DNA of 64,000 nucleotides from Bradyrhizobium sp. SZCCHNS1050 (GCF_032484785.1 NZ_JAUETR010000001.1:1608501-1672500); one strand, 5' to 3'; positions 17,917 to 25,200 are shown, counted from the stretch's first letter. Made by a program: numbers and translations. The notes: generated by a model from the sequence alone, not told the origin.

Positions 17917-18492
17917 TTGAGCAGTTACGACGTCTTCGACGATCCCTACTGCTACAAGGGCACCTCGGTCCTTAAGAACCGAGCGCGCCTGAGGGACGCA
18001 AAAACCCTAGAGGCGTTCGAACTCGAAATGTCGACGTTGAGGTCACGCGAACCTCTCCCAGACGGGCAATTCAATCCTGCGCATTACAAGCGCATCCACC
18101 ACCATCTGTTTCAGGACGTCTACACCTGGGCCGGCAAGTACCGCACCGTCCGCACCTCAAAGGGTGGCAACCCGTTCGCCTATCCTGAGCACATTGCCTC
18201 CTATATGGACGAGGTGTTCGGAAAGCTCGCGCTTCCGGCCCTGAAGCCTGGGTCGAGCGATGCGGACTTCCTGGATGCCGCCGCAGACTTCCTGGCCGAA
18301 CTCAACGCCATCCATCCCTTTCGGGAAGGCAATGGACGATCCCAGCTCTCGCTTATGCACCTTGTCGGCCATCGGGCAGGACACCCGCTCGTCCTGACGC
18401 GTATTAACCGCGACACGTTCCTGCCGGCCATGATCGCGAGCTTCGACCGCGATCTCGACCCGCTTAAAGCCGAATTGCAAAAGCTTCTGTAA
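17917..18492 (+). CDS. Fic-domain AMP-transferase toxin
   Basis: A 191-residue Fic protein. The catalytic motif HPFREGNGRS is complete at residues 133-142. The N-terminal half (NRARLRDAKTLEAFELEMST and HHHLFQDVYTWAGKYRTVRT) is typical of VbhT/Fic core domains. It uses TTG at 17917, five bases after the antitoxin stop, so translation is coupled. No inhibitory motif lies inside the protein, consistent with class I control by the upstream gene. Members of this class AMPylate topoisomerases such as GyrB and ParE; the target here is unproven. Confidence 0.88.
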   Translation: MSSYDVFDDPYCYKGTSVLKNRARLRDAKTLEAFELEMSTLRSREPLPDGQFNPAHYKRIHHHLFQDVYTWAGKYRTVRTSKGGNPFAYPEHIASYMDEVFGKLALPALKPGSSDADFLDAAADFLAELNAIHPFREGNGRSQLSLMHLVGHRAGHPLVLTRINRDTFLPAMIASFDRDLDPLKAELQKLL

Positions 18493-18499
18493 CCCGCCG

Positions 18500-18721
18500 C
18501 TACTCTGAGCCGGCTTGCCGAGCCAGCAGACGACGCGCGCGAGCAAGCCGAGCTTTCAGGTCGTCCTGAAAGGCGGGGTCCTTGCGCCGATTCTCGATGT
18601 GCTCGCTGATCGCGGCGCGAATCACGTCCGAAACGGCTCGCTGCTCGACCGACGCAACGGTTTCGAGCGCCTCGGCCTGTTCGTCAGTGAGGCGGATGGT
18701 CATGGCTTTGGTCGTTTTCAT
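18500..18721 (-). CDS. ribbon-helix-helix (CopG/Arc-type) regulator
   Basis: A 73-residue protein starting MKTTKAMTIRLTDEQAEALE, the N-terminal strand of an RHH DNA-binding domain, then VASVEQRAVSDVIRAAISEH for the two helices and a basic tail. The stop is 7 bases from the convergent Fic gene, and its start faces the ubiquitin-like operon across an 83-base divergent region with an obvious palindrome. It probably represses its own gene and perhaps the ubiquitin-like operon. Confidence 0.75.
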   Translation of the reverse strand: MKTTKAMTIRLTDEQAEALETVASVEQRAVSDVIRAAISEHIENRRKDPAFQDDLKARLARARRLLARQAGSE

Positions 18722-18761
18722 GCGGGAAATTTGCACCTTAGCACCGGCCTTGTCAAGCGGC

Positions 18762-18787
18762 TTGATACCATGGTATCTTGGTATCAA
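18762..18787. promoter_or_regulatory. inverted-repeat operator between RHH regulator and Ubl operon
   Basis: TTGATACCA (18762-18770) and TGGTATCAA (18779-18787) are perfect 9-bp inverted arms. A third TGGTATC half-site in the centre also gives the perfect 14-bp palindrome GATACCATGGTATC (18764-18777). Three evenly spaced half-sites in a divergent promoter region suit an RHH protein. Confidence 0.6.
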
Positions 18788-18804
18788 TCAACGGAGGTGC
18801 CACA

Positions 18805-19203
18805 ATGTCTGAACATGAGAGAATCGGCCGGGACGACCGCGAGAAGGAACTTGAGGCTTTCAAGGAACGCCAGCTTCGCGAGCTGCGAGAATTCGAGGAA
18901 CGCCAGAAGAAGGAGCTGGAGGAATTCGAGCGCCAGGAGCTGGAGGAGCTGAAGCAGCCCGAGGAGCGTCAGCACCCGTACGAGATCAAGATCGACCGCA
19001 CCGAGTTCAAGGTGAAGGAGCACTTCCTCACGGGCGCCCAGCTCAGGGCACTGCCCAACCCGCCCATCGGCCCTGACCGCGACCTGTTCGAGGTCGTGCC
19101 CGGCGGTTCGGATGAAAAGATCGCGGACACGCAGAAGGTGAAAATGCGCGACGGCCTGCGCTTCTTCACGGCGCCCACGCAGATCAACCCGGGCCTCGCC
19201 TAA
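18805..19203 (+). CDS. ubiquitin-like protein (multiubiquitin family) with N-terminal coiled coil
   Basis: A 132-residue protein. Residues about 10-56 are a charged coiled coil rich in Glu, Arg and Leu (ERQLRELREFEERQKKELEE). Residues 58-125 match the Multiubiquitin beta-grasp domain: HPYEIKIDRTEFKVKEHFLT, ALPNPPIGPDRDLFEVVPGG, KMRDGLRFFTAPTQI. The C-terminus reads INPG followed by LA, so there is no terminal Gly-Gly and two residues follow the Gly. GGAGG lies 8 bases before the ATG. It is followed by E2-like and JAB-E1 genes. It is expected to be the conjugated modifier. Many family members have two or more Ubl domains; this one has one. Confidence 0.85.
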   Translation: MSEHERIGRDDREKELEAFKERQLRELREFEERQKKELEEFERQELEELKQPEERQHPYEIKIDRTEFKVKEHFLTGAQLRALPNPPIGPDRDLFEVVPGGSDEKIADTQKVKMRDGLRFFTAPTQINPGLA

Positions 19204-19215
19204 GGAACAACTACC

Positions 19216-19602
19216 GTGCTGCCTTCACACGACATCGAATATCTGAACGCCAAGGCTCCAGGCCATCAGGTCACTGCTGAAGGCGGCGTTATCTGCGTGC
19301 TCGTTCCATCGTACCGGCTTCCGAAGGGATTCGACCAGGAGGCCAGCGATCTGCTTATTCGCCTAGCTCCTGGTTATCCCGATGTGCCGCCGGATATGTG
19401 GTGGTTCGACCCGCCCGTACGCCGAACAGACGGCGTTGTCATCCCGGCGACCGAGGCCCGGGAGGGCCACCTCGGACGTCAATGGCAGCGCTGGTCGAGG
19501 CACTTCACGCCGGGCCAATGGCGCTCGGGCATCGACTCACTTCAAAGCTACTTCGCTTTGATCAGAAACGAGCTGCTGAAAGCGGCGCCGGGGAATTCAT
19601 GA
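19216..19602 (+). CDS. E2-like protein (Prok-E2 family E)
   Basis: A 128-residue protein starting at GTG 19216 (AAGGA upstream). It carries the E2-fold signature GYPDVPPDMWWF (53-64) and the family's W.RW..HFTPGQW..GID block (90-106). The only Cys is C27 in a predicted beta strand (GGVICVLVPSY), not at the canonical catalytic position after the PxxP region, so either C27 or another nucleophile is used, or transfer is direct from E1. The stop overlaps the JAB-E1 start (ATGA). Confidence 0.82.
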   Translation: MLPSHDIEYLNAKAPGHQVTAEGGVICVLVPSYRLPKGFDQEASDLLIRLAPGYPDVPPDMWWFDPPVRRTDGVVIPATEAREGHLGRQWQRWSRHFTPGQWRSGIDSLQSYFALIRNELLKAAPGNS

Positions 19603-20981
19603 CAATTACGCTGGTCCTGACAGAACCGCTCTTCCAGGAGATTGAGCAGACCGCCCGGCTTCCGGTGGAAACCGCAGGCGTGCTGCTCGCAGGCTTCGCC
19701 CGCGCACCGAATGGCGATATCCGGCTGCTCGGACGTGGGATGCGCTGGGTGCCGCAAGATGCCTATCTCGCGCGCGAAGGAGATCACCTGACCATCGCGT
19801 CGCAGGGGTACGTCCCTGCCCTCGCTGAAGCCGAGCGCATCGGTGCCATTCCGATCTGGTTTCACACCCATCCCGGCACGATCGGTCACCCGACACCCAG
19901 CATGGCCGACCGCAAGGTCGATCAGGATATCTCCGACCTCTTCCGGCTGCGTTCGGGCTCGGAACTGTACGTCACGCTCATCGCGTCTCCACGCGACGAC
20001 GGAATCACCTTTACCGGCGAGGTACATCTCGGCGATGGCAGGAAAACGCCGATCGACCGCCTGTGGCGCGTCGGCGACAAGTGGCAGCTCCTCCATTCCT
20101 TCAATTCGGCCGCCCCGCAAATCCCCGCAATCTTTGACCGGAGCGTCCGCGCTTTCGGCGCTGACATCCAGCAGACTCTTGGCGCTTTGCGCGTGGGAAT
20201 CGTCGGCTGCGGCGGCACCGGGTCGGCTGTCACCGAGCAACTGGTGCGTCTTGGCGTCCGTCATCTCACCCTAATCGATGCCGATACGCTGACCGAGAGC
20301 AACGTCACGCGGGTCTATGGCTCGACATCCACTGCCGTCGGCAGAGCGAAGACGGCCGTGTTGCAAAGCCACCTGACAGCGATCGCGCCCGATCTCGAAT
20401 GCCATACCGTGGCGGCGATGGTGACCCTCGAGAAGACGGCGCGCGAACTGATCCCTTGCGATGTCGTTTTCGGCTGCACCGATGACAACGCCGGCCGCCT
20501 GGTTCTCTCGCGGTTCTCGACCTTCCTGGCTGCCCCCGTCATCGATTGCGGCGTGCTGCTGGGCGGTGATGGAGCGCTTGCGAGCATCAACGGCCGCGTC
20601 ACCACGCTCACGCCGGGCGGGGCTTGCCTGGTCTGCCGCGACCGAATCGACCTCGCCCGGGCGCAAACCGAGCTGCGAACGCCGGAGGAGCGGATACGGC
20701 TTGAGAATGAAGGCTATGCGCCCGTCCTGGGAGCCGTTGAACCAGCGGTGGTGACGTTCACTACCAGCATCGCTTCCGCCGCCATTAATGAGCTGCTGGA
20801 GCGCCTGATCGGCTTCGGGCCCAGCCCGAGGCCGACGGAGGTTCTATTCCGCTGGCATGAGAGAGAAATCTCGACCAACAATGCGAAGCCTCGACCCGGT
20901 CATTACTGCGACCCGGAAAGCCAAAAGATCGGCAGGGGCGATGGCACCCCCTTCCTTGAACAAGCGTGGCCCGGCGCATGA
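19599..20981 (+). CDS. JAB-domain/E1-like (ThiF) fusion enzyme
   Basis: A 460-residue two-domain protein. The N-terminal JAB/MPN metalloprotease has the JAMM ligands in order: E24 (VETAGVLL), H89 and H91 (FHTHP), S101 and D104 (SMAD). The C-terminal E1/ThiF domain has the nucleotide-binding GCGGTG at 203-208, acidic DAD at 228-230, a Cys pair C343/C346 (ACLVC) and a further Cys at 437 (GHYC), suggesting a zinc site. C317 in VIDCGVLLG is one candidate catalytic residue. The fusion combines Ubl activation with Ubl processing or removal. It overlaps the genes on both sides by 4 bases. Confidence 0.88.
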   Translation: MTITLVLTEPLFQEIEQTARLPVETAGVLLAGFARAPNGDIRLLGRGMRWVPQDAYLAREGDHLTIASQGYVPALAEAERIGAIPIWFHTHPGTIGHPTPSMADRKVDQDISDLFRLRSGSELYVTLIASPRDDGITFTGEVHLGDGRKTPIDRLWRVGDKWQLLHSFNSAAPQIPAIFDRSVRAFGADIQQTLGALRVGIVGCGGTGSAVTEQLVRLGVRHLTLIDADTLTESNVTRVYGSTSTAVGRAKTAVLQSHLTAIAPDLECHTVAAMVTLEKTARELIPCDVVFGCTDDNAGRLVLSRFSTFLAAPVIDCGVLLGGDGALASINGRVTTLTPGGACLVCRDRIDLARAQTELRTPEERIRLENEGYAPVLGAVEPAVVTFTTSIASAAINELLERLIGFGPSPRPTEVLFRWHEREISTNNAKPRPGHYCDPESQKIGRGDGTPFLEQAWPGA

Positions 20982-21403
20982 AGATTCGTTGGTGGCAGTG
21001 GCGGTGGGTCGACTGGCTACCTCAGTGGCTGACGCCTCCGCCGCGGTGGCAGTGGCAACGGCCTGATTGGCTTCCTCAGTGGCTGATTCATCAGCCACCG
21101 TTGTACTGTCTCGGCCGGGTCGAGTCGGCTGATGAGATACCAGTGAAGCTGCCGAGAAGCACCGCCGTCGTCGTCGGCGACATATCGCGCCGGAAGTGGA
21201 TCGCCTTCGATTGTCCGTGCCGAAGCGGCCATCGCATCATGCTCAACCTCGATCGCGACCGGAGCCCTTTCTGGCAATTATCTACGGTTGATGGCCCCCT
21301 TTCGCTTTCGCCAAGCGTGAACTACTATGATGGCCGGCGCAGATGCCACTACTTCATAAGAGATGGGAAGGTCGATTGGGTGGGGGATACATTCGGTGAG
21401 TGA
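20978..21403 (+). CDS. DUF6527-type protein with Trp-rich N-terminus
   Basis: A 141-residue protein. Residues 1-40 contain ten Trp, with the block DWLPQWL repeated at 12-18 and 30-36 between Pro-rich linkers. The C-terminal domain has FDCPCRSGHRIMLNLDRDR (C79, C81, H85) and RRCHYFIRDGKVDWVG (C123, H124), the pattern of DUF6527 proteins, which occur next to bacterial ubiquitin-like genes and probably bind zinc. Start by ATGA overlap with the JAB-E1 gene. It could be an E3-like or target-adaptor component; the Trp-rich segment could bind membranes or peptides. Function not established. Confidence 0.75.
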   Translation: MKIRWWQWRWVDWLPQWLTPPPRWQWQRPDWLPQWLIHQPPLYCLGRVESADEIPVKLPRSTAVVVGDISRRKWIAFDCPCRSGHRIMLNLDRDRSPFWQLSTVDGPLSLSPSVNYYDGRRRCHYFIRDGKVDWVGDTFGE

Positions 21404-22295
21404 CAACAGCCAAGAATCCCTGCCGGCATCTGAGGCTGCGCCGCCCAAGGCCGAGCGTCCGCTTACGAAGACGCCCATGTACGCGGCGATGAACGCGGGT
21501 CGCTACCAACGGCAGGAGCTTATCAAACACATCAACGCAACCGAGGGCACAAAGCTCATCTGCTACGTTTCGAGCTTGGAAACCGAGATCGACCGCAACG
21601 ATGTGATCGGCTTTGTGGAGATGCTCCACAACATTCCCGAAAATTCCCCGATCGATCTCCTTCTCAATACCGGCGGCGGTGACGTCGACGCCTGCGAGAA
21701 GCTGGTCAAGCTCGTGCTGGCGAAGGCAGGCACACAGCCGTTACGTGTGATCGTGCCCGACCTGGCGAAGAGTGCCGGTACCCTGATGGCACTCGCCGCC
21801 AGCAAGATAATCATGAGCAACACTTCTGAGCTTGGCATGATCGATCCGCAATTCCTCCTGAAGGACGCCCGCGGCAATGAGCTGACCTACTCAGTGATGG
21901 GCTACTTGGAAGCTTATGAAGAGCACTGCGAGGTGATGCGCAAAAACCCGAACGACCCGATTGCGCTATTGATGCTCGATAGCTTCGACGCCAGGACTGT
22001 CAAGAAGTTTCAGGGTATCCGCGACCGTGTGAGGACGTTCGCCGAAGACATGCTGAAGCGCCGTGGCGCACCGAGTTCAACGATTTCCCAGGCTCTGATG
22101 AGCGCCAGCCAATGGAAGACTCACGGCCAGCCCATTGATTACGCCGATGCCAAACAGCTCGGCCTACCGATCGAGTACCTTGCACCGGATGACGAGCGGT
22201 GGAGCCGCTATTGGGAGCTGTACTGCCTGCTTCGCCTTGAGACGGAAGAAGGCAAGAAAATCTACGAGTCGGCTTACGCGTCGCAGATCGTGTAG
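21396..22295 (+). CDS. SDH/SppA-like ClpP-fold serine protease
   Basis: A 299-residue protein of the serine-dehydrogenase-proteinase (SDH_sah) or SppA-like group. The oxyanion region is LLLNTGGGDVDA (88-99) and the nucleophile is S126 in DLAKSAGTLMALAA; GMIDPQF and a C-terminal KTHGQPIDYADAKQLG match the ClpP-like fold. No signal peptide, so it is cytoplasmic. The GTG at 21396 (8-base overlap with the DUF6527 stop, GGGGG upstream) is preferred to an ATG at 21363. As the last gene of the ubiquitin-like operon it may degrade modified targets; this is inference. Confidence 0.8.
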   Translation: MSDNSQESLPASEAAPPKAERPLTKTPMYAAMNAGRYQRQELIKHINATEGTKLICYVSSLETEIDRNDVIGFVEMLHNIPENSPIDLLLNTGGGDVDACEKLVKLVLAKAGTQPLRVIVPDLAKSAGTLMALAASKIIMSNTSELGMIDPQFLLKDARGNELTYSVMGYLEAYEEHCEVMRKNPNDPIALLMLDSFDARTVKKFQGIRDRVRTFAEDMLKRRGAPSSTISQALMSASQWKTHGQPIDYADAKQLGLPIEYLAPDDERWSRYWELYCLLRLETEEGKKIYESAYASQIV

Positions 22296-22300
22296 GCGTT

Positions 22301-23221
22301 CTACGGCTTGGGGGATACCGGCTGGACGAACTGCATCGTCATCGAATCGTGCGCCCTGCCGTCCTCCCAGCTCATTGTCAGCCAATTGGTCGCAGCGGGA
22401 TACGCTATGACGATCCTTCCTGGTCGATATCTAGCGCCGCGCAGGAAGGGATATTTGCTTTCCTCGAGAGGTTCGAGCAGCAGCACAAAGCTTAGACCTA
22501 AGATATTCACCGCCAGCGCTTCGATATCCTCCTGGTCATTTGTCAGGGGCTGTAGCTGAAAGCGCGAATGGTTGAGAGTTCGATCGCCCGCCTTCATGGT
22601 GCAATAAAGCCCAGCACCGTCCGGCCAATAACGGGGGTCGTCGAGCATGTCCAACAGCGCTGCGTCGCGTGAGAACGCGCCAGATAGCGGCGCCCTGCCC
22701 CTGGCAAGGTTCTTCGAGACCGCAGCCGCCTTGGCCGTTTTTAGCAGCCATCGTTCGAGGTCGTGCCCCGAGACAAGGGCGTGTCTCGATCCCGCATCCT
22801 TCTCCAGGTATGACTTGAGGGAAGCGAAGAAATACTTGGCGGCATCATCGAGTGGATGAAGGGTGCTGTTATGTTTGGTGCAAAGACAGTTCGAACGCAG
22901 ATTTTGGGGTGCGAGAATCTTTTCCTCGCCGGGCGCGAGCCAAGGAAGGCCGCCCACGGAGAAATCTCCGTCGCCCATCAAAAGCCTGATGACCGACTCC
23001 GAAATAATGTGCTCGCCCGAGATGGGGCCGACGCACGAACCCATACCGTTCATATAGCATCTGGAGATGTTCGATGCCTGCGGAAGCGCGCTCAATCCAA
23101 GGACAGCGGACGCCTTGTACCAGTCCTTGCCATTGAAACAGCACACCCGCCCGGGACGCGTCGAACCGCACGGGCAAGGGCCATTCAAGACGGACTCTCT
23201 TTTTCGCTTCGCCTCGCCCAC
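22301..23221 (-). CDS. SEC-C motif plus HNH-like nuclease candidate
   Basis: A 306-residue protein. The N-terminal zinc motif CPCGS...CC (C16, C18, C27, C28) is a SEC-C domain. An HNH-like region follows: SGEHIISESVIR (69-80) and NLRSNCLCTKHNSTLHPLDD (107-126), with His, Asn and Cys residues spaced as in HNH folds. The C-terminal half is unassigned. GTG start at 23221, 8 bases after the HEPN gene stop, so the two genes are an operon convergent with the ubiquitin-like operon. Confidence 0.65.
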   Translation of the reverse strand: MGEAKRKRESVLNGPCPCGSTRPGRVCCFNGKDWYKASAVLGLSALPQASNISRCYMNGMGSCVGPISGEHIISESVIRLLMGDGDFSVGGLPWLAPGEEKILAPQNLRSNCLCTKHNSTLHPLDDAAKYFFASLKSYLEKDAGSRHALVSGHDLERWLLKTAKAAAVSKNLARGRAPLSGAFSRDAALLDMLDDPRYWPDGAGLYCTMKAGDRTLNHSRFQLQPLTNDQEDIEALAVNILGLSFVLLLEPLEESKYPFLRGARYRPGRIVIAYPAATNWLTMSWEDGRAHDSMTMQFVQPVSPKP

Positions 23222-23229
23222 TGTGGTTC

Positions 23230-23895
23230 TCAGGACCTCATACGAGAATTAAATACCGTAGTCCAAGCTTCATGCTCAGCTTTGAGGTTCTCGACGAGGG
23301 CGGTCACTGTCTCGTCGTTGATGGCCTGTGGCTTCCCATGGCTAAATTCGTTTCGACGCTTGTGAATGTCAGTGAGCAGGTCGGCAACTGACACAAAGCC
23401 ATGGTCGCGCAGATCGTCGAAATAATTCGTGCCAAAGAATATCTTGTACAGATCGTACAGCCGGCTCCCGATCCCAGAATATCGCTTGAGTTGGTCATCG
23501 AGGACGCGCTGCGGAAGCTTTCGCATCGCTGCACGGTGAAGTCTCTCAATACGGGTCTCGAAGTAACCCCAGAACAGCAGCACCAAGGCCGCTTGCGCTG
23601 ATGGACGTTCCGCACCGGCAAGTGCCTGGAACTCGACAACTGGGCGCTCCCACTCGCGCTGGAGCATCTGTAGGTAGATGTAGTCCTCGTAGCGACCTTC
23701 AGCGCCCGCGAATGTCGCATGCAGAACCATCTCCTCGCCATCTATGACAATGGTTTGAGGCGTTAAATCAAAAGGATCAGCACCGCAGCCGGGGCAGGGC
23801 CCGTGGATCGTGCGAATAGCGGGGCAGCTACCGCAAGCCACATATCCCGACCATAGGCTTGTCCATGACTTTCCCGGTAGCTTGTCGTACCACAT
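23230..23895 (-). CDS. HEPN-like protein with zinc ribbon
   Basis: A 221-residue protein. The N-terminal four-Cys zinc ribbon has CGSC at 21-24 and CPGC at 34-37. The C-terminal helical part ends with KRRNEFSHGKPQ, in which R181 to H186 is the Rx4H motif of HEPN RNases, followed by Gly as in that family. Proteins of this kind cut RNA in toxin-antitoxin and abortive-infection systems or act as helical dimers. ATG start with GAGGG 9 bases upstream. It leads the SEC-C/HNH gene. Confidence 0.65.
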   Translation of the reverse strand: MWYDKLPGKSWTSLWSGYVACGSCPAIRTIHGPCPGCGADPFDLTPQTIVIDGEEMVLHATFAGAEGRYEDYIYLQMLQREWERPVVEFQALAGAERPSAQAALVLLFWGYFETRIERLHRAAMRKLPQRVLDDQLKRYSGIGSRLYDLYKIFFGTNYFDDLRDHGFVSVADLLTDIHKRRNEFSHGKPQAINDETVTALVENLKAEHEAWTTVFNSRMRS

Positions 23896-23897
23896 GA

Positions 23898-24257
23898 GAT
23901 AACCCTCGCGAGCGAGTCGGCCGCTTCAATGCGCTGCTGAAGAGCTGGGGAGGCGATTCTATATACTTCTGGCTGGAAGATGAGAGACTGAAGGCCCTCG
24001 TCGCAACAATCGGCCGTCCGCGCATCCTTGAGGTAACCGTCCCCCTCGCCAAGACAACGCATTCATATTTGGCCGGCCGTGCAGTCATCGGCGCAGTCGC
24101 ACGCACACTGGGCTGTCGACCTGACCGCGAAGGGTTCGACGTCTATACCGTGGAACCGTTAGAACCGACTGCCGTACTTGCCATCCATACCGAGGGCGAG
24201 CCGAAGTTCAACAAGGTCGGTAGGGGCTACCCGGCCGCGTTCAAGGCCTGTCGGTAG
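23898..24257 (+). pseudogene. C-terminal fragment of an unknown protein
   Basis: A frame on the plus strand is open from a stop at 23895 to a stop at 24257 and looks coding throughout (FNALLKSWGGDSIYFWLEDE, TVPLAKTTHSYLAGRAVIG, then HTEGEPKFNKVGRGYPAAF), but has no usable ATG, GTG or TTG with a ribosome site in its first part; the first ATG-type start is 24069. It seems to be a gene that lost its 5' end at the point where the HEPN gene now begins. Confidence 0.4.
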
Positions 24258-24454
24258 AGGCCGGCAACATCGCCAAAACAGGCCCTATTCATATGCCGGC
24301 ACCGGCTTTTCCGGCTTCGATCAGCAGAAATATTTTCCGCCAGAATCTGCCAAATCCAGCAGGGCGGCACGCTCATCCACCTAAATACCCAGAACGATCG
24401 GTGATCGTCTCCCTTGATTTGAGGTGCAAATCTCTATGACCAAAGGAGTTCAAC

Positions 24455-24526
24455 GTGTACGCGTTTGCTTACGGTCTGGTGACCTTGGGTTACCTGATCC
24501 TTTTCATCAAGAGTCTGGGTCTCTGA
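24455..24526 (+). CDS. 23-residue single-helix membrane microprotein
   Basis: A GTG at 24455 with AAAGGAG 7 bases upstream opens a 23-codon frame. The product is almost entirely hydrophobic (YGLVTLGYLILFIK is its core) and would span the membrane once, ending KSLGL. It is followed 8 bases later by a strong hairpin, which supports a real transcription unit. The family is unknown. Such peptides can be type I toxins or regulators of membrane proteins. Confidence 0.45.
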   Translation: MYAFAYGLVTLGYLILFIKSLGL

Positions 24527-24534
24527 TCCAGGTC

Positions 24535-24558
24535 GCAGGGCAGTTTCGACTGCCCTGC
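24535..24558 (+). terminator. hairpin with TTCG tetraloop after microprotein
   Basis: GCAGGGCAGT, loop TTCG, ACTGCCCTGC: a perfect 10-bp stem closed by a stable UUCG tetraloop. No long T-run follows, so it is an imperfect intrinsic terminator or an RNA stability element. Confidence 0.5.
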
Positions 24559-24775
24559 CCTAGCTCCCACTCAGCAGAATTTCCTCAAGCCGTGTCTGGA
24601 TGCGATGCGACAGCCCCGCCATCATGTCCCAGGATAGCTTCAGCTCGGCTGGCAGGAACCATAAATCGCGCACTGCACGACGGCCCCCCTACGGAAAGTC
24701 CGCCATTGTCCGCTAAGGCTTATTCGACGGATATTCGACGACTTTAGTGGGATCGATATAAATCATTGATTTTAT

Positions 24776-24850
24776 TGGCGCTCCCTAGGGGAATCGAACC
24801 CCTGTTTCAGCCTTGAGAGGGCCGCGTCCTAACCGCTAGACGAAGGGAGC
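24776..24850 (-). tRNA. tRNA-Glu (anticodon CTC)
   Basis: Minus-strand cloverleaf: acceptor arms GCTCCCT (5' end at 24850) and AGGGAGC, D-arm with GTCTAGCGGTTAGGAC, anticodon loop CTCTCAA giving anticodon CTC (Glu), T-arm AGGGGTTCGATTCCCCT, and an encoded CCA at 24776-24778. Its 3' end faces the accessory island, the usual orientation for integration at the 3' end of a tRNA. Confidence 0.92.
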
Positions 24851-24899
24851 GTGAGGTGAACCGCATAGCCTTGAACGCGCCGCGCCGCAAGACGGGGGA

Positions 24900-25200
24900 T
24901 GCAGAATTTGTGGGTGGAGGAGGAGAGAGTCCCCGGGGGGACCCCCACCCCCGACCCCTCCCCGCAAGGGGGAGGGGAGCTCACCGCCCGGGTGGTGAGG
25001 GGAGTGGATATCAATGGGAATGGAATCAGCCGACCGCGAGGGCGGTGGGCTCCCTCTCCCGCTTGCGGGGGAGGGTTGGGGTGGGGGCGCCGCGAGCACC
25101 GGTGCCAGAGGAGAGAGTTCCCCCACCCGCATCGCATCTTCGATGCGATGCGACCTCCCCCGCAGGCGGGGGAGGCGCTGACTGCCCGCGGGCGGGGAGA
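24900..25200. repeat. G/C-rich extragenic palindromic elements
   Basis: The 405 bases between tRNA-Glu and the DUF6476 gene hold no gene. They contain several inverted blocks of the type CTCCCCGCAAGGGGGAG and CTCTCCCGCTTGCGGGGGAG, plus runs of G and C. The same family of palindromes returns near 57.6 kb. These resemble the extragenic repeats of bradyrhizobia and may act as transcription or mRNA-end structures. Confidence 0.6.

Noticed and set aside
18805..22295. Assignment to the four-gene Bil-type system
   Set aside because: The single Ubl domain with coiled coil, E1 fused to JAB, a DUF6527 gene and an SDH protease do not match that gene set, so only the general ubiquitin-like class is claimed.
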